Of a DNA stretch of 64,000 bases, positions 9,365 to 20,771 are shown piece after piece. Below the pieces are notes generated by a model. It was given only the letters and a program-made list of their open reading frames with translations, searched no databases and was not told the origin of the DNA. The stretch is from assembly GCF_013340285.1 (NCBI RefSeq), contig NZ_BLVO01000012.1, positions 310,001 through 374,000 on the forward strand, read 5' to 3'. Numbering within the stretch: the first letter of the stretch is position 1; every line of letters starts with the position of its first letter. The stretch is from Desulfovibrio subterraneus. GTDB taxonomy: Bacteria; Desulfobacterota; Desulfovibrionia; Desulfovibrionales; Desulfovibrionaceae. The position numbers and the translations under genes were made by a program.

Positions 9365-9404
9365 AAGTAAAACTTATTGGATAGTAAAATAATAAGTTTT
9401 ACTT
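9365..9404. promoter_or_regulatory. Perfect inverted repeat between LysR gene and argO
   Basis: AAGTAAAACTTATT (9365-9378) is exactly complementary to AATAAGTTTTACTT (9391-9404), with a 12-base spacer. Each arm also contains a smaller dyad (AAGT-N3-ACTT). The total span, AT-richness and position between divergent regulator and target suit a LysR recognition site. No convincing -35/-10 pair stands out around it. Confidence 0.75.
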
Positions 9405-9476
9405 GTTTGTATAGGGAGTCTAAACAGGACTGACGCAGCGCCGCAGGGCAAATCTGGCTGCGTTTCCGGAGAGAAC

Positions 9477-10091
9477 ATGTTGGGAACATATATACAGGGC
9501 ATGGGCATGGGAGGCAGTCTTATCATTGCCATTGGCGCGCAGAATGCCTTTGTCTTTTCACAGGGGGTGCGACAGAATCATCCTCTGACCATCGCACTGC
9601 TGTGCAGCCTGTGTGATGCCATTCTTATCTGTCTTGGCGTCACCGGCGTGGGAACGGCCGTGGCTGCCAATCCGGTGCTGGGGCGCTATGCCGCCCTGTT
9701 CGGTGCTGCCTTTCTATTCTGGTACGGGCTCGGGGCCATGCGGTCCATGCTCCGTGGGGGCTGCCTGAAAGATGATGCCGCCTGCGAGTTGACCACCCGG
9801 CGTTCGGCAGTTGCGGCAACGCTGGCGGTAACCCTGCTCAATCCACACGTCTATCTGGATACTGTTGTTCTGCTGGGCGCGGTGAGCGGGCAGTATGTGG
9901 ACGATGCGCGCTATGTGTTCGGCGCGGGGGCGGCAACGGCATCCTTTCTGTGGTTCTTTTCGCTTTCCTTCGGTGGCAGGATGATGGCTCCGTTCTTTCG
10001 TTCCCAGACCGCATGGAAGGTGCTGGATGGCGTGGTATGCCTCACCATGTGGTATATAGGTACCGGACTGCTGATGCGGGGACTTGCCTGA
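9477..10091 (+). CDS. argO: LysE/ArgO-family basic amino acid exporter
   Basis: This 204-residue inner-membrane protein has about six hydrophobic segments and the LysE signature near the N-terminus (IIAIGAQNAFVFSQGVRQNH). TLLNPHVYLDTVVLLGA in the second half is typical of the ArgO/LysE branch rather than the RhtB branch. It is expected to export arginine or lysine using the proton gradient. The Shine-Dalgarno GGAG lies 5 bases before the ATG. It is divergent from its likely regulator. Confidence 0.88.
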   Translation: MLGTYIQGMGMGGSLIIAIGAQNAFVFSQGVRQNHPLTIALLCSLCDAILICLGVTGVGTAVAANPVLGRYAALFGAAFLFWYGLGAMRSMLRGGCLKDDAACELTTRRSAVAATLAVTLLNPHVYLDTVVLLGAVSGQYVDDARYVFGAGAATASFLWFFSLSFGGRMMAPFFRSQTAWKVLDGVVCLTMWYIGTGLLMRGLA

Positions 10092-10165
10092 GTTTTATAC
10101 GTCGCCAGTCGCCGGAGAGTCCTGCCACCGTCATATTGCCGTACGAATGTTGCAGGCAGGCGACG

Positions 10166-10228
10166 TGCAGAATCGTGCAGAATCGTGCAGAACCGGGCAG
10201 AACTGGGCAGAACCGGGTGGAACAGGGC
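10166..10228. repeat. About six tandem copies of a degenerate 10-bp repeat
   Basis: Units of the form KGCAGAAYYG run from about 10166 to 10228 (TGCAGAATCG twice, TGCAGAACCG, GGCAGAACTG, GGCAGAACCG, GGTGGAACAG). They sit between the converging argO and CofD-like genes. The array has no spacers and is not a CRISPR. Function is unknown. Confidence 0.85.
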
Positions 10229-10291
10229 GGGCATCAGACCTGCAGGCAGTCTGAAGATGAAAGCGGAAAAGGAGAAACAGCGTGCCTGCGG

Positions 10292-11497
10292 TTAGTCGCA
10301 GAGAGAGATCAGGGTGGCGGAAAGCCGGTCGCCATCCATATACGGTTCGCTGTCATCGTTGACCAGCGGCAGTTCAAGAACCGAAATGCCACGGGCGGCA
10401 AGGGCATCCCTGTTCAGGGTACCTTTGTATCGCCCGTTTTCCTTGTCCAGCAGAATGATGTTCAGAACATCGCTGTCGGCAATGGTTTCGGGTGAATCGC
10501 TGCGCAGGGTACGCAGCAGGCGTTCCACCTGTGCAGGCAGATCGTGCCCGAACAGTTCAGGGTCTGCGCCCGTGTTGGGCACAAAGACCTTGGGGCAGGG
10601 GTTGGCGGCAATGGCCGTGCCTGTGCCGTGGGGCAGAAGCGTGGCAATGATGCTGGAATAGAAACTGCCCATGGGGTAGCAGATAAGGTCTGCCCGCCGG
10701 ATATGCGCCGCCGAGGTGTCGCAGATGGGGGTGGTGATGCGGCTGGCGCTCTGCAGCGAAGGCGTGAGCCAGATATCCTGAATGGCGCTCCGAATGGGCG
10801 GGAATTCCTTGCCCGTGAAACGGTGCTGGCCCACCAGCACTTTTCCGTCGGCAAGGCGCACGGCCAGATGTCCGTTGCAGTCCACAACCGGAAGCACGGT
10901 GCCGAGAACGTTCAGGAGGCGCGAGAAAAAGTCTATGGCAGGGGTGAAGCGTTCCCTGTTTGCCAGAAAGGCTGCGGCAAGCACCAGATTGCCGACGCTC
11001 GCGCCGTGCAGGTCAAAGCCGGATGGCATGAGCTCGGCAAATTGCCTGAGCTGCCGGCAGATAGCCTCGCGCCGCGCAGCAGGCAGAGGCCGGAACAGAG
11101 CATGCGTACCATCGGCAAGGCTCGCCAGTTCTTCGGAAAGCAGTTCGGGGGATGCCTTGGCATGCAGCCGGTGGGAGAACAGGTCGAAAATGGCCTGATT
11201 GTCCGGAACGGACTGGTCTGCAAGGGCCATGAGGCGGCTGCGGATATCACCAAGCGCGGGAATGTTGAATGCTTCGCGTATGGTTGCTGAACTGCCGCCG
11301 GAATCGAACGGCGTGATCAGGTGCACCGTGTTGTGCGTGTAGTGCGTAATGGCGCGGGCAACATCCCGCAGTGCCGAGCCGCCGCTGAAAAAGAGAATGC
11401 CGGGTCCATGCTCGGGCGCGCCTGTGTGCCGCGCCAGTTTGGTCTGGTCCGGTATGGTGGCGGGCGCCGGCGTAATAAGCTGTTTCCGTGTCTGCAT
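10292..11497 (-). CDS. CofD/YvcK-like protein of a GAK-type system
   Basis: This protein of about 401 residues resembles the CofD / YvcK (GNA1) fold. GILFFSGGSALRDVARAI near the N-terminus matches the GGGTGL-type loop, DSGGSSATIRE follows it, and ALGDIRSRLMALAD matches the GDIRN region. CofD transfers lactyl phosphate to a deazaflavin and YvcK binds nucleotide-sugars; neither role can be assigned here. I associate it with the CofD-like member of the GAK system because the neighbouring genes are the other members. It is the last gene of the minus-strand cassette. The start is uncertain: a GTG at 11524 and the chosen ATG at 11497 both lack a strong ribosome-binding site. Confidence 0.75.
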   Translation of the reverse strand: MQTRKQLITPAPATIPDQTKLARHTGAPEHGPGILFFSGGSALRDVARAITHYTHNTVHLITPFDSGGSSATIREAFNIPALGDIRSRLMALADQSVPDNQAIFDLFSHRLHAKASPELLSEELASLADGTHALFRPLPAARREAICRQLRQFAELMPSGFDLHGASVGNLVLAAAFLANRERFTPAIDFFSRLLNVLGTVLPVVDCNGHLAVRLADGKVLVGQHRFTGKEFPPIRSAIQDIWLTPSLQSASRITTPICDTSAAHIRRADLICYPMGSFYSSIIATLLPHGTGTAIAANPCPKVFVPNTGADPELFGHDLPAQVERLLRTLRSDSPETIADSDVLNIILLDKENGRYKGTLNRDALAARGISVLELPLVNDDSEPYMDGDRLSATLISLCD

Positions 11498-11576
11498 GGT
11501 GTTGTGTGTCGGCTCGTTTCTCACTGTATGGGGCTGGCTGTGTCTGCCTTCCCCTGCTAGCCCGGTTATTCCGGTA

Positions 11577-12449
11577 TCACCTGATGCTGTTCAGGACATG
11601 GTCGACGTAGAGGGAGGCCGCATCCATTCCCGAGGAATCGCTGATGCCTCTGAATCCGCCAAATGCGGAAACCTCGAATACATATGGTCCGGCTTGGGTT
11701 AATGCCACATCCACACAGGTGAAATCCAGACCAAAAAGCGACTGCGCCCTGTAGGCGAGGTCCAGTATCTCCTGCGAGGGTTCAAAGGGGGCGTAACGTC
11801 CGCCGCTGGCCGTGGTGGTGTTCCACGAATCGTTGGTTTTGCAGCGGGCGTAGGTGGTGAGATACCGCCCGCCGAGAAAGACCACACCGAGATCTTTGCC
11901 CTCCTCAAGATCAACGGCTTTCTGGATGTACATGAGCCGGTATTCGCGGGCGTAGCGTTCAACAGCTTCCCGCGCATCCGGCCCGTGTTCCAGCATGAAC
12001 ATGCCGCGGGCCTTGGATGTATACAACGGCTTGAATACCGCGCGACCGTATTCTTTGACAGCGTCCAGAGCAAGCCCGATGTTTTCGGTAATGGTGGTGG
12101 GTGGCATGGGAATGCCGCCCGATTGCAGCGTTACCGTGCAGGAAAGTCTGTCGAGCACCCGTATGACCTTGAGCGGATCGGAAAACACAGGCATGCCGCG
12201 TTCTTTGAGAAAGCGGAGTATTTCAAGCCTGTCCAGCAGGTCGGGGGAATACCGCGCACCGATTTTCTTGATGATAAGGCCGTCCAGTGCCGAAATATCT
12301 TCGCCTTCATACAGGCACCGGCCGGAGGGAAGGTCCAGCCGCACCTTGTCCATTTCGACAAGCAGCCTGAAGCCGGTCTTTTCGGCAACGGCATCAGCAA
12401 GCCGCTCGGAAGACCAGCCTCCGCGTGTGCCGACAACGCCTATTTTCAT
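11577..12449 (-). CDS. ATP-grasp enzyme of a GAK-type system
   Basis: This 290-residue soluble enzyme has the RimK-like ATP-grasp layout: an N-terminal pre-ATP-grasp domain (KIGVVGTRGGWSSERLADA), the FSDPLKVIRVLDRLSC region, ATP-lysine segments (AVFKPLYTSKARGMF and MYIQKAVD) and the C-terminal metal site VDVALTQAGPYVFEVSAFGGFRG. Such enzymes ligate a carboxylate to an amine or thiol via an acyl phosphate; the substrates here are unknown. The ATG at 12449 has GAGGAG six bases upstream. The upstream ATG (12467) would place that site inside the gene and is rejected. It sits between the PhoU-kinase fusion and the CofD-like gene. Confidence 0.82.
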   Translation of the reverse strand: MKIGVVGTRGGWSSERLADAVAEKTGFRLLVEMDKVRLDLPSGRCLYEGEDISALDGLIIKKIGARYSPDLLDRLEILRFLKERGMPVFSDPLKVIRVLDRLSCTVTLQSGGIPMPPTTITENIGLALDAVKEYGRAVFKPLYTSKARGMFMLEHGPDAREAVERYAREYRLMYIQKAVDLEEGKDLGVVFLGGRYLTTYARCKTNDSWNTTTASGGRYAPFEPSQEILDLAYRAQSLFGLDFTCVDVALTQAGPYVFEVSAFGGFRGISDSSGMDAASLYVDHVLNSIR

Positions 12450-12501
12450 ACGCTTCTCCTCATACATTGGCAGGTGAGATCAGACTGACATCAAGCCCGG
12501 C

Positions 12502-14163
12502 TCAGTAGTAGAGAACATCCCTCGGCAGCCGGAAGGTGCGCCACGGCAAGTCCTTGTGCGTGATGATCTTGTCCATGAGGAACTGCGCCCGCATGTACAT
12601 TTCCTTGGCAAAGGTGAAGTTCAGCTCGTAGCGCGTGGACGTGTAGAAGGAACGCGCAAGGGCGAAGGCAAGCCGCGCCTCGTAGGTTTCATCGCTGTTC
12701 TGTTTTGCATATGCGGCGGCGAACTGGTCGAATTCATGTATGGCCCTGTTCAGGCGTGTGCGCATTTCCGGCTCGAACACGGGCATGCGGAAGTTGGAAA
12801 CCATGAAGACGGAAACGTCCTGCACGTAGTCGAAGTCTCTTGAGCGGTGCAGGTCTATGTAGCGTATGGCCTGCTGCGTGTGGTCATACACCACGTTGTT
12901 CACGTTCAGATCGCCGTGGATGAAGACGGAGAAGGGGGCGCTGAGTTCTTCTTCCAGCTCCTCGCATTCGTCCAGCAGATCGTATGTGGACAGGATGCGC
13001 GTGGTGCCGACACCCATTGAATCGCGCACCAGTTCGGGGTGCACTTGTTGTATGGACGACATGCGGGAGCGCAGCTGCGCCATGTAGTCAACGGATACCG
13101 GCGTGTTGCGGCGGGTCTTGTCCCATACTTCGCGCAGGGTCTGAAAGAGGATGAACAGGGCGTTGTTCACCAGCTCCTCGTCGCCTGTGAGCAGCACCTC
13201 GTCCAGTGTGCAGCCACGAAGGAATTCGACCAGCAGCGAGGCATTGGCTCCCTCTTCATGGTACCCGTAGATCTGTGGCACAAGGTTGGGAAAAATGGTG
13301 CTCCAGCGCTCTATATTTGCCCTTTCCTTCCTGACCTTGGCGATGGTGCCTTCCTTGTAGATGGAACCGAGCTTGTTGGCCTGCTCGCGTATGGTGCCGC
13401 CCTTTTCGGGGGCCGCGTCCACCCTGCCTATGCGGCAACCCGAGCGGGTTCCCCATATGGCCTGAAAATCTATGTCCTGCAGGGAACCCTGAAAGCCGGA
13501 GCTGGTCAGGGTGCGCTGCAGCGCCTCGAACTGGGTTATCTTGATCTTCTCGCCGATGATGCTGAAGATGAGCGCCTCGCCCACATTGAGCAGGGAGTCG
13601 CCGATGCGCTCAAGGTAGCGGTAGATGAAGATGACCGTGATGTGGTTGCGCGCGTCGCGCCCGCTGCCCATTTCCGCCAGCACGCGTTCGAACACATGCT
13701 TGTACATGGTATCAAGTTCGTATTCCGCCTTGCATATGGCAAGGGCGTTGTGCAGCTCTTCTTTTTCCATGGTGGGCAGAATGCGCCGTATGGCCCCCTG
13801 TATTTCGGAGAAGATGGGCAGGTAGTCGGTTTCCTGCAGGATGGTATGGTCTGAGAGATAGCCCATCTGGCGTACGATGCAGACACAGAAGTCCGCAATG
13901 CGCTCAAGGTTGACCGTGATGGCCAGAATGGAGCGGATGCGGTTTATCTCACGCTTGTCGAGCTGCTTGTCCGTGTGCAGGCGGGAATAGCACTTGTTCT
14001 CGATGATGTTCTTGAGGTTGTCTATGTAGTCGTCGCGTGTTTCGATCTTTTCCAGCAGCGGACGCGAGGGAGAACGCAGAAAGGAGAGGGTGGCATTGAT
14101 CTGCCCCTCAACTTCCAGAATGATGAACTTGAAATTCTCGCTCAGACCTTCAAAGGTAATCAT
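12502..14163 (-). CDS. PhoU domain fused to an aminoglycoside-phosphotransferase-like kinase
   Basis: This is a 553-residue soluble fusion. Residues about 1-220 are helical and PhoU-like (NLERIADFCVCIVRQMG and IFIYRYLERIGDSLLNVGEA are the two paired metal-binding helices typical of PhoU). After a linker, residues about 270-500 form a kinase of the aminoglycoside phosphotransferase / choline kinase fold: FIHGDLNVNNVVYD carries the catalytic HGD-N motif (H416, D418) and YIDLHRSRDFDYVQDVS is the downstream metal-binding Asp region. It is likely a small-molecule or protein kinase tethered to a PhoU sensor-like domain. It starts three bases after the amphi-Trp stop codon, so coupling is likely. 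The substrate is unknown. Confidence 0.78.
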   Translation of the reverse strand: MITFEGLSENFKFIILEVEGQINATLSFLRSPSRPLLEKIETRDDYIDNLKNIIENKCYSRLHTDKQLDKREINRIRSILAITVNLERIADFCVCIVRQMGYLSDHTILQETDYLPIFSEIQGAIRRILPTMEKEELHNALAICKAEYELDTMYKHVFERVLAEMGSGRDARNHITVIFIYRYLERIGDSLLNVGEALIFSIIGEKIKITQFEALQRTLTSSGFQGSLQDIDFQAIWGTRSGCRIGRVDAAPEKGGTIREQANKLGSIYKEGTIAKVRKERANIERWSTIFPNLVPQIYGYHEEGANASLLVEFLRGCTLDEVLLTGDEELVNNALFILFQTLREVWDKTRRNTPVSVDYMAQLRSRMSSIQQVHPELVRDSMGVGTTRILSTYDLLDECEELEEELSAPFSVFIHGDLNVNNVVYDHTQQAIRYIDLHRSRDFDYVQDVSVFMVSNFRMPVFEPEMRTRLNRAIHEFDQFAAAYAKQNSDETYEARLAFALARSFYTSTRYELNFTFAKEMYMRAQFLMDKIITHKDLPWRTFRLPRDVLYY

Positions 14164-14166
14164 GTG

Positions 14167-14433
14167 TTATCCGGTGGTTACAGAGAGAGTACTCCCTTCT
14201 GTCTTATGGCGGTTTTCCTTCCAGCCTATCTTGATGGTCAGTTTGCTTGAGTTGCCGGCCTTGCGTGCCTTGACGGAAAATTCCAGCAGGCCGTTGGGGG
14301 CAAGGTCGATTTTGTCGCCGTGCGCAGCAAGGGTGACTTTTTCATTTTCGAATCCCTGAATCAGGGATTCCAGAAAGACCTTGATGGATTGTGTATCCTG
14401 TATGGATTCGAAAACGAATTTTTCTTCAGGCAT
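14167..14433 (-). CDS. Amphi-Trp domain protein
   Basis: This 88-residue protein resembles the amphi-Trp domain that I recall as a small component of GAK-type cassettes. It starts PEEKFVFESIQDTQSIKVFLE, with alternating hydrophobic strands and a conserved-looking Trp near the C-terminus (TIKIGWKENR). It has no catalytic motif, so a scaffold or protein-protein role is an inference. GAGAGGA five bases upstream of the ATG is a good ribosome-binding site. Confidence 0.72.
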   Translation of the reverse strand: MPEEKFVFESIQDTQSIKVFLESLIQGFENEKVTLAAHGDKIDLAPNGLLEFSVKARKAGNSSKLTIKIGWKENRHKTEGSTLSVTTG

Positions 14434-14465
14434 AATGGTCCTCTCCGGTTATACGCAGATGCAGA

Positions 14466-15644
14466 TCAGAAACCAGCCAGCCGTTCCCTGTAGCAGCGGA
14501 TGACGGAAGGGCGGTCCACCGCGCCGGAAACAAGCTTCTTTCGTATGTTCAGGTCATCCCACGGCGGCTGAAGTCCTATTTCGCGGCCGCACTTTTCCAT
14601 ATCCTGCTGTTCGGCAGGGCGGGTTTTTTCACCCATGTGACAGTCATCCCCCATGAAGATGAGCAGTTCGCGCTGCGCGCCGTTGCGCGAGCGATTGTGC
14701 TGGTTCACCACTTCTATGAGAAAATCCGTGTACCGCTGCGACTGCGGGTTCCAGACCTCGTAGCCGTCTACATCATACCCGCGCAGCAGAATCGGCCAGA
14801 ACTGTTCGGGGTGCGGTATGACAATGCCGCAGCCAAGGCTCCTTGCTTCCTCGATAATTTCCGACGCCCTGTAGAAATAGTCCAGCGGAAAACCGCGTTT
14901 GACGGATTCTTTTACCTCTTTGATGAAGGCCTGGGCGTGGTTGATGAACAAGTGGCCGAAACGGGGGCGCATGCCGTCTGCAAAATCGCGCAGCAGTTTG
15001 TTCTTGATGGATGCGGGATCTATCCTGTCTCTGTTTTCATCCAGCAGGCGTTCCAGCTTGGCTGCCAGCAGGGTGACAAAATCAACTACCTGTTGTGTGG
15101 CACCTGTTTCACGCGCAGCCTTTTCAAGTCGCTCGGTGTGGGGCGTGCTGAAAGAGGCAAGAAATTCAAACAGCTGGCTTGAGCGGTATTGAAAGGTATG
15201 ATCCAGCATGGCCTTGAAGGTATGGGCCTGCTCAAGCCGCGAGTTATGGAAATGGAAAAGCAGCTGCACCTTCTGGTTGAACTTGCTGGCGTAGCAGTCC
15301 ACTTCCACTCCCGAATAGTCGTCGTAGGACATGAGCACGTTGTGCTGCGTGGGAATGATCAGTTGCTCACGCACGCCGGGGAACATGGTTTCTATACGCT
15401 TGCGGCACAGGTCCATGGGAACGAATTCCGGATGCCAGTGGCATGCAAGCAGGGTGTCCTGCCGGTTGAAGATCTGGGGCGGGTTCTCTATCTGCTGCCG
15501 TTGCCAGTCGGAAAGTTCCGTGGAGACGATGCTTGAGAAAAGGAGCTGATCGTCTTCCGTGACAGCAGAAGAGAAGGCTGAGAGGAGTTTGTCGGTATCC
15601 TCGCAGTACCGTGCGGTGGGAGAGGGTGAGGGCTGCTTGTTCAT
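14466..15644 (-). CDS. PHP-like metal-dependent hydrolase in GAK-type cassette
   Basis: I do not recognise this 392-residue protein by name, but it has the motif series of PHP-type metallohydrolases: HWHPEF (H69, H71), IVIPHPEQF, GYEVWNPQS and GDDCH (332-336), the last corresponding to the G-D-x-H metal motif. This predicts a phosphoesterase-like trinuclear metal site, although the protein is more divergent than typical PHP enzymes. A long helical insertion separates the first and later motifs. It starts five bases after the XXXCH stop codon. A different metallohydrolase fold is possible. Confidence 0.6.
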   Translation of the reverse strand: MNKQPSPSPTARYCEDTDKLLSAFSSAVTEDDQLLFSSIVSTELSDWQRQQIENPPQIFNRQDTLLACHWHPEFVPMDLCRKRIETMFPGVREQLIIPTQHNVLMSYDDYSGVEVDCYASKFNQKVQLLFHFHNSRLEQAHTFKAMLDHTFQYRSSQLFEFLASFSTPHTERLEKAARETGATQQVVDFVTLLAAKLERLLDENRDRIDPASIKNKLLRDFADGMRPRFGHLFINHAQAFIKEVKESVKRGFPLDYFYRASEIIEEARSLGCGIVIPHPEQFWPILLRGYDVDGYEVWNPQSQRYTDFLIEVVNQHNRSRNGAQRELLIFMGDDCHMGEKTRPAEQQDMEKCGREIGLQPPWDDLNIRKKLVSGAVDRPSVIRCYRERLAGF

Positions 15645-15649
15645 GGGGC

Positions 15650-16294
15650 CTACTTGTACCGCTGGTGGCAGTCGGTTTTTACGTGATTGAGGGCATCTAC
15701 GGCATCGTGCATTGCGGCGATGTCCGCAGAGGTCCAGGCCTTGAGAAAGCGCTCCAGCGCGGCGTTGTATGGTGCATAATATTCGGAACCGGCATCTTCG
15801 TATTGTGTCATCTGCCGCGATTGTTCCTCAAAGGCCCGCACGGCATCGACCGGGGGCAGGGTGCCTGCATGCACTGCGCGGTATATGGCCTTGTAGCTGG
15901 CCTGCAGCTCGTGTTTGAGGTTGCTGTACCGCGGGAGAGGGGGGCCGGAGGAAGGAGCACCAGTGGATGGTGCGCCTGAGGACAGAGCATGTGAGTACGG
16001 TGGTCCGGAAGACGGTGTTGCTGATGACTGTGCCGCTTGGCAGGCTTCCGGCGCATCGTCCGATTCGATACAGCCGTGGTCGTTTCTGTATTTGAGCTTG
16101 AGGCTTACGAGCCCGTAGTCGTCTTTGACGCTTATCTGCAGTTTGCGGAACGCAGCAAGAGAAGGGAGGTGATGGCCGTCTGGCTGACTATCTGGATGGT
16201 CATTGGGCTCTTTCCCTTCCAATGCATCGGCAATGGCCCTGAACAGGGCGGGCAGCTCATCGCGGGTGCATTCCAAAACGTGTTTCCTGCTCAT
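15650..16294 (-). CDS. XXXCH-domain protein of a GAK-type system
   Basis: This 214-residue protein has an N-terminal amphi-Trp-like segment (SRKHVLECTRDELPALFRAI, then ISVKDDYGLVSLKLKYRN). A low-complexity Ser/Gly/Ala/Pro linker with imperfect repeats such as SSGAPSTGAPSSGPP follows (about 120-150). The helical C-terminus ends VKTDCHQRYK and carries the CH signature that names the XXXCH family. The role is unknown; the conserved Cys-His could bind a metal or cofactor. The ATG at 16294 has GAGGT four bases upstream; an extension to 16408 has no such site and would run through the promoter. It is the first gene of the cassette. Confidence 0.72.
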   Translation of the reverse strand: MSRKHVLECTRDELPALFRAIADALEGKEPNDHPDSQPDGHHLPSLAAFRKLQISVKDDYGLVSLKLKYRNDHGCIESDDAPEACQAAQSSATPSSGPPYSHALSSGAPSTGAPSSGPPLPRYSNLKHELQASYKAIYRAVHAGTLPPVDAVRAFEEQSRQMTQYEDAGSEYYAPYNAALERFLKAWTSADIAAMHDAVDALNHVKTDCHQRYK

Positions 16295-16335
16295 ACATAC
16301 CTCGTTGCAAAGGCGGTTCCGTTCTGCGGCCAGCC

Positions 16336-16363
16336 ATTTTAGCGCATGAGCGAGTCGTGTCAA
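16336..16363 (-). promoter_or_regulatory. Sigma-70-like promoter of the GAK-type cassette
   Basis: On the minus strand a perfect -35 TTGACA (16363-16358) is followed after 16 bases by TAAAAT (16341-16336), about 40 bases upstream of the XXXCH start codon. The rpoC terminator lies between rpoC and this promoter, so the cassette is an independent transcription unit despite following rpoBC on the same strand. Confidence 0.75.
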
Positions 16364-16438
16364 TGTGCAAGCGTAGCGCGGATAGATGCAGGAAATACGG
16401 CGAGGCAACAGTCCGTGTTTGCGTGTAGGCAGGCCATG

Positions 16439-16467
16439 AAAAAGGCCCCCGCAGAAGCGGGGGCCTT
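16439..16467 (-). terminator. Rho-independent terminator of rpoC
   Basis: AAGGCCCCCGC and GCGGGGGCCTT form an 11-bp stem around AGAA. On the minus strand a run of five T closes the structure, 25 bases after the rpoC stop codon. Confidence 0.9.
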
Positions 16468-16491
16468 GGATAATCCGGGTGTGAATCGGGA

Positions 16492-20664
<4,173 letters not shown>

Positions 20665-20731
20665 GGTTGATACCCCACCCAAATTTGGTTTGTATGCGGG
20701 TTTCGGGAACCTGTATCTGTATATTCAGAAT

Positions 20732-20766
20732 CGGGCCTGCGACCTTGGGATGCGGTCGCAGGCCCG
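20732..20766 (-). other. Intercistronic stem-loop between rpoB and rpoC
   Basis: CGGGCCTGCGACC (20732-20744) pairs perfectly with GGTCGCAGGCCCG (20754-20766) over a 9-base loop, five bases after the rpoB stop codon. No T-run follows on the minus strand, so it is not a classical terminator. An RNA processing or stability element is the likeliest role. Confidence 0.75.
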
Positions 20767-20771
20767 CGAGG

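Noticed and set aside
10166-10228. Possible CRISPR array
   Set aside because: Units are 10 bp, adjacent and without spacers; no cas genes occur in the window.
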